From: Blasia pusilla | Lineage: Eukaryota; Marchantiophyta; Marchantiopsida; Blasiales | Direction of reading: 5' to 3' | NCBI GenBank assembly: GCA_050084515.1 | Contig: CM114273.1 | Location: 40,052,001-40,116,000, forward strand | Length of the DNA stretch: 64,000 bases | Part shown: one piece after another, positions 22,258 to 33,084 of the stretch | How the letters are laid out: every line of letters begins with the position of its first letter | How positions within the stretch are numbered: the first letter of the stretch is position 1 | Notes under the pieces: generated by a model | The model's input: the letters and a program-made list of their open reading frames with translations, nothing else | Databases searched by the model: none | What the model was told of the DNA's origin: nothing | Made by a program: the position numbers and the translations under genes

Positions 22258-24077
22258 ATATGAGGAGAGAAGAGGCGCGGTAAGAGGAGAGGAAGAGAGG
22301 AAGAGAGGAGAGAGGAAACTACCTTCAACCCAAACAGATATTTTTTTCTAAGAGAGTTTCCTGTGATTTGACGAGAGTTTCCGTTGGGTTGAAGAGAGGA
22401 AAAAATTTCTGTGATTTTTTTTTCACTTTTGTTCTCAATGCTTAGTCACTCCCACATAAATTTTTTTCCTCCTCCATATTTTGGAAACCCGTCTAAATCC
22501 GACGGGTTGCAACTTGCACAAAATTAAAAAAAACTGAAAAATCATTGGAATCACAAATGTGGAACAAATCACTTTTTCCATCCAAGGTCTTAAATCAATC
22601 TATCATTTTCCCTTGGCTGAATAGAGTTCAAGCTCATAGTGAAGATTTTGGAAAATGAAAGTACAATCTAAGACCTCATTTTGCATCCTCAAAGTGGTTT
22701 GTTTAAAAAAATACTTTGCACTTCTTTGAGGGAGAGAATTGATTGGTGGATTCCTACTCCTATCTTTGACTCTCTTAAAACTACAAGCAACACATAGTAC
22801 ATGTGCTTACAAGGGAAATACCTTTTCCCACTTGTCTCTCTTTGGACAAAGTCATCATAGGAACATGTGAGAAAGCAACAGATATGCACCACATACACCA
22901 TTGTGACACTTGAATTCACATTGTTGTTCATGACCCAATACATCCTTCTTTTTCATTGCCACTCTGAATGTCTTTTGTGGCGATGATTTCCATGTTTGCC
23001 TCCCGAGCTGATGCGATTCGCTTTGCTCTCTCCACCGTTGGCCTATACATTCTGTTTCTCTTCACCATATTTCTAGACTCGAACAGAAATAGTGGATTGA
23101 GATCATCCACCTTCTTCGGGTACATGTTGATATCAATCTTGGCTTGAATCTGAAATGCAAAGGTCTCTGTAATGCAAACATGCTCCGAACTGCCTCTGTC
23201 TATGAGTCTGAAACTTACACTTGTAAGATTATCCACTTCCTCCTGAGTGCAATTAGTATCTGCATCAATGGGCCAAATCGTGGGGGTATTCCCAAGAGCT
23301 CCAATGGTAGCCGGATAAGACTTTCGGAATGCGCAAGATTCATCTGGGCAGAAGAAGTACTTCAATTGATCTCCGGTCTTGGTGAAACGATCAAATGTTT
23401 TGAGCCCCCAGAAGTCAGGCAGTGGTCGTCCAGTCCTTGTACAGTTCTTATTCACGAAAGTGCCGCATGCTCTCCTAATGCCATTAGATCTTGCCTTGCA
23501 AGTGGGTTCACATCTTGGATTGCTCCGAGATATATGCCACCTTTTGAGGTTGCAATCCATCTCAATGACGAGAATCCCACACTATTGAACTACCCCAGAG
23601 TCTAGATGTTGCAAACTTCTAGCAACGGAGGGCTTTTGAAATCTCATTTTGAGAAGCTACTTTACTAAAATTTGGGAGCAATCTAGGGTCTCAAAATACC
23701 CGGGCGACGTAAAAACTTCATCCAAATCAATCATCGGGTTTGTTCCTCGATGTTGCCACTTCACTTGCTTGAAGTCAAGATACTTATCTAGTCTCCACGA
23801 GTCTCGCTCGGACTGCTCTACCACCATCTGTATGGGACGTCTTGAAACACGCCCACGAATATCCCCACCAATGTGGGTTGCAAGTAACTTTGGCCACTCT
23901 AAGCTGGGAGATCCATATGCAAGTTGTCGGAATCCGACGGGTTGCATATGGATTTTCCAGCCTCCGACTTGAAACGGGTTGCAAGTCGGAGGCATCGCTG
24001 TAATGTCCTAGGAACCTCTTACATATATCCAAGGAGATCCAAGAGACTACAGGAGGAGAACTAAGCTCTTGCACATC
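22258..24077 (-). mobile_element. Unrecognised gene-bearing repeat, right copy
   Basis: This is an inverted partner of 18.2-19.43 kb, with the GA-rich outer end at 22258-22320. It carries the 210-codon frame described separately and single units of the GCAACCCGTCGGA palindrome near 22486 and 23926. It sits between a copia PBS (ending about 22255) and a copia RT fragment (from about 24085), so it appears to have inserted into a copia element. No target duplication was identified. Confidence 0.5.
22689..23610 (-). CDS. Uncharacterised protein, 210 codons open (22928-23560) plus flanks
   Basis: This is the longest open frame in the 17-25 kb mosaic. It starts MDCNLKRWHISRSNPRCEP and contains NKNCTRTGRPLPDFWGLK, LKYFFCPDESCAFRKSYP (two closely spaced Cys, possible zinc site), TNCTQEEVDNLTSVSFRLI and ERAKRIASAREANMEI. 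The same frame can be followed upstream, with a stop, into the region shared with the left copy. A second block downstream (22689-22943) may be a further exon, as GT/AG-like sites occur between them. No domain was recognised. It could be a captured host gene or the element's own protein. Confidence 0.4.
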
Positions 24078-24084
24078 TTTTCAA

Positions 24085-25480
24085 CATGGCTAAGAAGCCA
24101 AAGGACCGAAAGATAATTTGCACCGAGTGGATGCACAAGACAAAGTATGAGTCGGAAAATATATTGGATAAACTCAAAGCAAGATTGGTTGCAAAAGATT
24201 GTTCCTAGATCAAAGGTTTTGATTACTATGAGACTTTTCCCCCTAATTCAAAGATGACAACTATTTGGATTGTTATAGTTGTGGTAAAAATGGCATGTAT
24301 ACTAATATGATATGAAGTCTTCATTTTTTAATAAGATTCTCAAGGAGGAGAGATATGTATCTCAACCATTAGGTTTTAAGACATTTAGTTCACAAGAGAA
24401 AGTATGTTGGCTTCATTGAGTGTCATATGGGCTTAAGCAAGGCCTGAGGGTTAAGAATCAACGAATAGATACATTCTTAAGAGAAAAGGGCCTCACTAAG
24501 AGTCCTTCAAAAGAAAATTAAAATAAAATTGCAAAGAAGGGATGTATATGTTGATTTTCTTTTATGTGGTTCATCTCATCATCGAGATAATTATAAGAAA
24601 AGAGAAGAAATGAAGGAAGTGTTGAAATTTGAGTTTGAAATGTCACATTTAGATCTTTTGCATTACTTCATTGGCCTCAAGATCTTGCAACAATGAGGTT
24701 GTATTTTGTTTTCTAAACAAAAGTAAGCCGAAGAAATCTTGAAGGCATGAGGGATGATAGAGTGTAAGGAATTAAGTGGTCTCACCAACAGAGGTAGATC
24801 TAACACTCTCATGGAGGATGTTTTTACCATCAATAGATGAAAAGATGCATAGGCTCGTAGGTAGTTTCATATTCTTGTGTAATACAAGATTAGATATCTA
24901 TTTTTGTGTAGGTGTATCGAGTAAGTTCTTAAGTAAACCTCATGAGAATAATTGGAGGGCAAGGATGTATATGTTAAAGTATATCAAAGGCACTATCAGC
25001 TAGGACATCGTCTACATAGCAAGGACAAATATGAGAGGGTTTTGTGACTTAGATTGGGTAGGAGACTTAGATTCTTTAAGACCAATTTTGGTTATTGCTT
25101 CACGGTAGGATTAAATGTGGTATCATGGAGCAACAAGAAGTGGCCCATAGTGGCCCTTTCTTCTACCGAGGCTCAGTACAAAGCGACTTGTTATGTTCAT
25201 ATGAAGCAACTTGGTTGAGACGGATATTGGAGGACATAAGAGAAGCGCCACAAAGTGTTACTATGATGTGAAGTCATAATTAGAGTTGCTTTGTCATTAC
25301 ATATAATCTTGTATTTCAAACTCTTACGAAGCATGAAGAGATGAAATATAATTTTCTTAGAGTTGATCAGAAGAGGGATCTTGGAGTTAGTCTATTTTCA
25401 AAAAGAGGATAGCTATGCAAACATCTTCATTAAATCTTTGAGTGGAGATCAACTCTAACAAAATTTGAAGGCCCTCGGTA
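24085..25480 (+). pseudogene. Ty1/copia reverse transcriptase / RNase H fragment
   Basis: Reading the plus strand through many stops: KPKDRKIICTEWMHKTKYES and LDKLKARLVAKDCS (start of copia RT), then YYETFPPNSKM, the region after YVDD (HLDLLHYFIGLK-like), MHRLVGSFIFLCNTRLDIYF, SKFLSKPHENNWRARM and LKYIKGTIS. RNase H motifs follow (CDLDWVGDLDS; LSSTEAQYKA-like). A purine-rich tract GTTGAGGGGTGGATGGGA at about 25504 could be the polypurine tract. A 3' LTR like the one at 21935 is not seen after it, so it may be a different copia family. Confidence 0.75.
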
Positions 25481-26002
25481 ATATTCCATCTTAGAGTAGA
25501 TGTTGAGGGGTGGATGGGATTTTAGTTGGATATATATTCAACATCCACTTTTGGTTTAGCACTACTAATATGAACGATCGCCTCATATGAAGAGAATCCT
25601 ATATTGATGGTCCTAACTTCTACGTCAAAGGAGTCACAATCATATCATATGAGTGGTTTGCAAAATAGAGCATTATTAAGATGACCTAAGCTTATTTTGC
25701 ATCAAGGTGCAAGATATCCTAATGCAAAAAAAAATTATTAAGAGAATTGAAGAAAATAGGTCAAATAATATAATTTCTCGAGTAGTCAAATAGTTGGGGA
25801 ATCCTAGCGATAATGCATTCTTCTATGTCAATTCTTCTACATGTTCAGTCTCCAATGACATCAAAGCTCTAGTGTAAGTGCGTAGAAAAATCAGGGAGGG
25901 AAGTAAAGGATATAAGGATTGAGAGGAGTGGCGAATTAGTGGACATCCAACCACATACACTTTTCGATAATTTTTGTAAGATTATCCCCTCCATAGTTAT
26001 GG

Positions 26003-26795
26003 GAATGGTTAATGTCTCACCTTATGGGTCTTTTCCAGATAGGTTTCCCTTGCCAAAGGTTATTCCATCACATCCCCCATTCAATCCGATATGAACTCCA
26101 TCATGTTTTCCTTCTTCCCATGTCTAGAATTAGACTTGATCCTATTGGCAAACTCTCTTGGTATCTACTTCTTTTCCTTCCACGTTGGTATCTCTCGAAG
26201 ACCTTTGAGATTTCTCTCCCCTAGAAGCTTGTCCAAGTTTTTCAAGTTGCTCCATGTCGGTTCTCACCTGGCTCAAGTGACACTTCTAGTAGCAATGTCC
26301 AAGTATCGGGGCGGGGCGACTATTGGCGTTGTCTAAGGAGGGTGGAAGAATTTGTTTGATTAATTTAGATACGGTTATTTTGAGGTTGGTGAATCAAACT
26401 ATCTCTATGCAATATTGTGAGGCCTTCCAATCACACCTAATAACCTTTGTATGCATAAATTTAGAGTGGCTATCCCCAACCAATTGTGAGACATTCATAC
26501 TTGGTTTGAGGGCTTTTCTCAATATACATATACAGTCGGCGGTTGTCCAAGTAGACGGTGCAAACGCCTTCGAGTCAATGCCCCACTTTAATCATTGATA
26601 TTTTTTCTATTATCAAAAAGGTTAAATTTTAGTGGGTTCCCTCTTTTATCTGCATCTCCACTAGGTATGTATGGCCTCGATATTCGCGGACTCTCAAGTC
26701 CCCCCTTTTTATACTTCCAAGGTGTTCCACTATCTTCATTTATTCTTGTATTATATTATCTCTACTTAAATACAAGAATGGTAAGTGAACCTTAA
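26003..26795 (+). pseudogene. Non-LTR-type reverse transcriptase fragment, second copy
   Basis: This is the same family as 4384-5400 but longer at the RT end. It reads GFPCQRLFHHIPHSIRYELH, ALSKEGGRICLI (KxGGxRPI block), CEAFQSHLITF, CETFILGLRAFLNIHIQSA, VVQVDGANAFESM (first catalytic Asp block, usually D-NAFN-), and later GVPLSSFILVLYY corresponding to the QGDPLSPFLF block. Two frame changes are needed. The YxDD block is not found; the fragment ends near 26790. Confidence 0.65.
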
Positions 26796-26833
26796 AAATG
26801 AAGAAACTCCTTTCTTGGGAGGGACTTCCAATC
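26790..26833 (+). repeat. Left arm of a long-distance inverted repeat
   Basis: About 43 bp starting CCTTAAAAATGAAGAAAC and ending GGGAGGGACTTCCAATC. It pairs with the inverted sequence at 37256-37298 with about five mismatches. The two arms bracket 10.4 kb, including Helitron 2. Confidence 0.65.
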
Positions 26834-29800
26834 TTCCTCATTTTGGCCCTTACACATATTCCTTGTTTTTTTTTTCTCGTCATTTAGACTATTAATTACT
26901 TCCTCCCCCCACCCCTCTCATAGGGCCGTACACTTGTTTTTAACGTCTATCCTAATTTTCGGGTTAATCCATTGGTATCTATACGTATACTATAATGCGC
27001 AACCCCCCCAACCTGAATAAGACAAAATAACCAACATAATAGGAAAAAATAGCAACATGGACTACTTTTTTCCCCTGAATATGATAAGGGTCGATTTTTT
27101 TTGGTAAGGATGGTAGCGAGTCTGGGGAATGGAAGTGGGAGGGGAAGTGGTGTATTAATTAAAAAATTTAGATTTCATCTCTTTGGAGATTCCTTCAAGT
27201 GAAGGTTTTGATAATGAGTGGGTTGTTACGTGCAACCATTAATTCGGGAAGGAGTGGATTGTGTATTATCATGTACCACCACTCCTCCATTCCACTCCAA
27301 TTTCAATTACAACCAAGTGAGCGGGGATTGTAGTGGATGAGTGGGAATTTAATAGGCCTCTATGCTTTGGGACTTGTTGTGAGCCTATAAAAAGATAAAC
27401 TCGAGTCTCTGCAGCATGTACACCTCCATGTTGTCACCTACATGAGTCTCGAAGCCTTGCAGTTTCAACATTGCATTCTCATAATTCAGACTTGAGCTCT
27501 AGCATTTAGCATTCAATATTCTAACTTTCATGATCAAGATTCACATTGAGCATTCAGATGAAAACTCAAATGTTAGAATCATTGTAAGTCATATTCTTTA
27601 TTAGTGGATAGGAAAGGAAGCCCAGTACTGTAGAAATACTTAGCCAAAGGCTATATGTTTGATATCTTCATTCATACATGTTGCATTGCTCATGCATTCA
27701 CAACTGACTGAGTTTCACATTTTCATTTTAGGTGTACATAAGGCTCCAGGCTGAACAGGGAGCTCTGGAGGTGATTGTATTTCTACAACTTTGAAATAAG
27801 ACTACTACTCAGAATTGGAGAGAGGGCAAGGAGTTAGCATTGTCATATTGTTCTATGACTCAGATGATTCATCTCCTGAGAGATCTTCTGAGAGAACTCC
27901 GTTTTCCTACAACCCCTATTCATTTTTGCCTAATGATCATTATGGCAAGTGCTTTGAAGATCTTTTCAAGAATCTTGTCACATTTATGTTAGATTCCGTA
28001 CCTGCCACCACACACACATAAATTAGTTGGGGGATTCCCTTTCCTGAAAGCATTTTCCATGATTGCATAGAAGACAATAGAAGAAGGAGTGGGTCACCAA
28101 AATACAATCCTACATCACAACCCATGGCAGGATCTTAGAGTATTATGTGCCGAGAGTTTGAGAGAGTGAAAGTTGAAATAGGTTGATGAATATATCGCTA
28201 GCTCAAGAAGCAACCAATGCAAACTCCGGTTCTCATTTTCGGAGAGACCTAAAAGGCAAGAGATCATATGTTCAATCATGGCCACCAGGTCAGGAAAGTA
28301 GACAACATGCCCCAAAACGTGAGAGGAAACATGGAAAGCAAGTTTGAAGTGTTGAACAAACCCTTGACCACTAGAGCAGCCAACTCTTGGTCGCACCAGA
28401 TTTTTTCAAAGAGAGAAGAGTTGGACAAGTAGACGAGGATAAATAGGTGAGCATAGCCACTTCAATGGCACCTCGGGAAATTTCCTATTGTACAGGCTTC
28501 CATCATGATGTACCAATGTGATACATTTGTATAACAATAAAGTAAAGTGTCTCGACTGTATAGCATGTCTGTGCAACAATTTGGTACAATTTGATAAAAA
28601 CACGAGTGGCTACTTCGTGGTTTTCCTACCATCTCGGACGCGGAATATCATCAGAAAGCCCACCCAGAGCATTGCGAACTTGGGAAGCTCCAAGTTCGAC
28701 AAGCCACCCAAATCACTGCTAAGTCTTGCCCGATCACGGCCAAGTCTCAAGCCGAAATAAGTGCAGTGGAGCACAACCCTGAGTGTTTCCTACAAAGGGA
28801 TACATCCCCTACCTATAAACCATGGAGCTACTTGATTTGCAGAAAGCCACTGTAACTCGGCTGTATCTCTTCACTGTAAGAAAATTGAAAATTGGAAGGC
28901 AAGCTTAGCTACAACTCGAATCTACAAGAGCTTCTTGCAAGCTACAAGCTAAAAAATAGCACGAAATAACACAAGCCAGCAAACTCTGAGTTGAAATTAG
29001 ACTTTGCAACGATGTCAAAAAAAACCAGAGACAGGCGATCGTGCTTATGGCTGCAAGCTCTGCACTCCAGATCTCAAGCCATGGGTGCAATTGGAGTGCA
29101 CCTGCAATCTGGGCCTGAAGCGACCTACAACTGTAGACGCCAAATCTATTACAAGCTCTTGAAGAAAGCATTCAACAAAGCCACATGCATATTGCAAGAT
29201 CGAGCAATGTTCGAAATATCTGATTTACCTGCTTGATTGAAACCATTATGCCTGCTTGATCGAAGCCATAGAGAGCTTCTTAGCAACTGCAATCTCAATG
29301 TATAGACACTACAACCTCTTCAATGTTGACCTATATTGTGAGTGTAGGAAGCCGCTCACTCTAAGCTTGAAATGTCGATCTTAGATCACTAGCGATCGAA
29401 TGCCATAACGCCAAATGTGTCATGTCAGTGCACTTGCGTACTCCTTCCAAATTTTCCGCACTCCGAAGTTCGGTGCCCCAACACAACATTTCATGTCGAT
29501 TCAGAAAAAAATGTGGAACCTCTCTAAAGATCCAAGTTGCGCACTCCAACTCTGATCCTTGTCGAGAGTGCATCCGCACACTCCGCAGCCGACTCCTCCG
29601 TTCTAACATTGTCTCAATCGAGCTCGGTGCAACTGCGTACTCTGCAGACGACTACCCCCATCTAACACTCTCTCGGTCAAGCTCGGTTTGATGCCCTAAG
29701 CCTCGCGTCATCTGCCCAAATATGACCCGTGGATCTACACAACCCTAAAATCGATGGATAAGATTAGTCCGATTAAAGGGCTTCTTAAGAATTCCATTTG

Positions 29801-29880
29801 AAATCTTTTTTCAATTTTTTTAGTCTCTAAGTTATTCATTCAAGAGCATTTTTTTTCCTTTCACTTCATACATATTTTAC
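26834..29880. other. Interval without recognised genes
   Basis: No domain-bearing frame was found. A CCTATAAAAAGATAA TATA-like sequence near 27387 and a short plus frame (27815-28021) do not amount to a gene. The 29.0-29.7 kb part is richer in GC and in GCACTCC words. Confidence 0.4.
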
Positions 29881-30209
29881 GTTTCTTTACGTTTGCGGAT
29901 GGATGACGCTATTGGATCTTCAAGGCTAACAAAAAGACAAAGAACTCCCCAAGACAGCACAAATATTCCAATTTCGCATCGATATGACAAACCTTCAACT
30001 TCGAGTGAACGAGAGGAAGAAGGAGAACAAGGCATTCAATCTCAAAGGAACATACACTTTTGTCAAAGAAAAACTGCTTTGACTACCCAAGTTTCTCTAA
30101 CGTACGTCGTCTTCTTCATGCATTGTCATTTCATTTCATGTCATTTCATGGATGGTGAATCCATCTCTTAGGATTTTTCTAATATATTTTGTTTTAATGC
30201 ATATTACAG

Positions 30210-31170
30210 TTTTTTGATTCTGTCAAACCCTAAGGATTTACGTGATATTCGCAAGAACATGCGTGCCATAGGTCAAAGGCGAAAATGCATAAATCGACTA
30301 AAAAAAGGTTGTCTCAAACGAGAGAAAAGGCGAGAATATAATCATTAATATAAAAGAAAAAGGAGGGAGCTCAAACTTGCTAATCCATGTTCTAATGTCA
30401 TTCCCTCAAGACAACAAGAAGTAAATGATATTCTCGGGAATGGAATTCCAAATGATATGAATGTACTTCATCCTCAAACTATAATAAGTGCAATTCACAA
30501 ACCTCCAATGATCGCAATCCAAGAGGAGAATAGATGTGTTTTCTTAAGTGATCCAATGCTTTTGTGTATCTGTATATGCCACAACTTTATTTCATTTCTC
30601 TTAGATATATGATGTTTGCTTTCATTTCGCTTGCATATAATGTTGGGCGTAGCAATGTAAACTAGCATGCCCATTTTGTGATTCTTTTAATCTGTTACAC
30701 CAAGCACATGTCACAAGCAAGTACATATGGCCAAAACTATGCTAAAATTGATACTACGTCGGCCATTCGCATTTCTCCAATGTTTGCAACCTTGTCTATC
30801 CCCTATGTACTCTCATTTCATTTCAATTTCTTAGGTTTTTTTTACATGGTCAATGTTGTTCACCATACCCATGCTAATTTTTTTTCACTTTTTGTAGACT
30901 TACGATTCTTTCAAACCCTAAGGATATACGCGATGTTCGGAAGGTATTACATGCAAAAGCACAAAGGCATAAACGGATTAAACGTCATGAAAATAATACT
31001 CTACTAAGAGAGAGAAGGCGAGAATATCATCGAGAATAAAATAGGAAACAAAAAGAACTTCATGTTGGTATGGAATCTTCAAAATTGATTCCCCAACAAG
31101 ATGTTCTATATAATGCACTTCCAAATGATAATAACATGGCTCATCATGAAGCGACCAGTCAACCTCTCAT
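30210..31170 (+). pseudogene. Helitron 2 N-terminal basic block, duplicated
   Basis: 30222-30330 and 30915-31010 encode related peptides, SNPKDLRDIRKNMRAIGQRR and SNPKDIRDVRKVLHAKAQRH. Each is preceded by a T-rich tract and AG that could be a 3' splice site. Each is followed by basic RREYxH and a stretch ending in PNDMN / PNDNN. The copies are about 690 bp apart. This looks like exon duplication within the element. Confidence 0.6.
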
Positions 31171-31859
31171 GATATGTGTGGTTTTTTGTTGTATTTTATT
31201 ACTTTCCTAAATGTATTCTAGACTTTGAATGTGCTAAAACTTCTTTCTCACAATTGAGCATATTACTAATACAGACTTCCAACTCAAGAACATATAAAGC
31301 CTATGCTCAAACGTTGTGCTCCTACTTCTAAATGTCCCTCCATTATTATGGACTTCCAATATGGGATGGAAACAAGTATTCAATTTGAAGAAGAATGCAA
31401 TGTTCAAGAAGCTAATAACGTGCCCATCGAGATATCTCCGATGTTGGAAACGTTCCCTATATACTAATTTTTTTATTTCATTTTTTCATCTTCTTCTCTT
31501 TCTTCCTTAATCCACATCTTTGTGAAATTATGTACTAATGTCAATCATTCTCTACTTTTTTCAGAGTTTTGAATCCGTTACAATATCACTCAACTATGGA
31601 GAAAGGACATTTGACACATGCATAATGAAATGTTCCATCAAAAGTTAATACATTATTGCATATTGGACGAACTCAAAACTTTCTGAAGAGCAACGTTACA
31701 AAACTACACTTGAAAGGGAGTATGTGTGTATCAACTGGTCGGCATACTTTAGGTTCTATGACAGAGGTATAGCATTCATGTAAAGCATTACATTGGAAAT
31801 GCGAGAATATGAACAACTCGAAATTTTGAAACTCACCTTTTACTATCTGTTGTGAGCAT

Positions 31860-32970
31860 GGAAAGGTACAACTACCCTTCTTAAAGCCATTACCTTCCTT
31901 CTTGGCAACATTGATATGTGGTGTTAGGGAAAATAGTCAACATTATCTAAGCAACGCTCGGGCATATAATTCAACATTTCAATCGGCATTAACTAGAGCA
32001 GAAGTCATAGAGCAATTGGGTGGCATCAAACACTTCACTATTCAAGGTAAAATTTATCATTCTATTGGTCCACTTCATCCAAATGAGGGAAAACGTCCTC
32101 AATTTGTGCAATTATATATTCATGATACAGATCATGAAATTGAGAATCAAGAATGACCATGTCTGATGGCTTTGGTCTGAAAGGATTACAAAACATATTG
32201 CACAGATATAATCCTTATGTAAGGATATTTCAAACATTTGCAATGGATTCACCTTGCCCAAACATGCGAATCATTATGAGGGAAAGTAAGAGGGGTCTTG
32301 AAGCTAAACGATATAGCTTGCTTGTTGCTTCATAAGTTGTTGCTATTTTTCCCGGTGATGGGAGTGAGACTATGCAAGCGCCTGATATTATTCTTCAATC
32401 ACATGGTGGAGGATTTTTTCGCATATCAGACTTGAATGAGGAATGTATTCCTATGCACTTTATTTTGTTGTTTGTCTATGGTGAAGCAGGTTGGCGTCTA
32501 CGAATACCTTACGGGAATACGATAGATTCACCAAACGACTGTTCATAAAGGGAATCAGAGGAAAATATCCAAGGGGATGGGCATACTCCAAATGAATTTC
32601 TTGACAAAGATGTAGTTCATGATGCAAATAGTCAACCTACGAGGAAAGAGAAGACTAAAAGTATTATTTCCTTGCAGTTTGCCAGCTTTCGGCTCCACCA
32701 CGTATTGGAGTGGATGATTACAACCAATTACTTCATTTTGGAAGACTTACCCAAGATTATATGGTAGATTTTTATGTGCCCATTGAGATGCAACGATTAT
32801 GTTGGGTTCGGTTACATCAAAAGGAGTTGTGATCTGAATTATACGGAGGTGTGAAAGACGCTATGTTTAGGGGTGAAGTTGATGGTAAGACATTTGGGAG
32901 ACGTATTGTGTTGCCATCTTTATTAACTAGGGCTCCATGACATATGCATCAATTACATCAAGATGCCATG
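31860..32970 (+). pseudogene. Helitron-like N domain of Helitron 2
   Basis: Readable blocks: LICGVRENSQHYLSNARAYN, HFTIQGKIYHSIGPLHPNEG, RPQFVQLYIHDTDHEIENQ, then LLQ-or-LQN-ILHRYNPYVRIFQT, IFPGDGSETMQAPDIILQSH, GGGFFRISDLNEECIPMHFI, FVYGEAGWRLRIPYG, and LLHFGRLTQDYMVDFYVPIE. These match the conserved N-terminal part of plant Helitron polyproteins (Helitron_like_N). There are several stops, so no intact protein is made. Confidence 0.75.
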
Positions 32971-33084
32971 GCCATTTTTGATCATTTTTTTCCTTGCTAT
33001 TTGATAGTTTATAGACTCATATTCCACACTTTCTATCATTGAATATTTGTTTTGAAATATCTTATCATAAAAGTTGTTCTTCTT

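Noticed and set aside
28905-29700. Cluster of open frames on both strands near 29 kb
   Set aside because: Higher GC lowers stop frequency here; no motif could be recognised in any frame.
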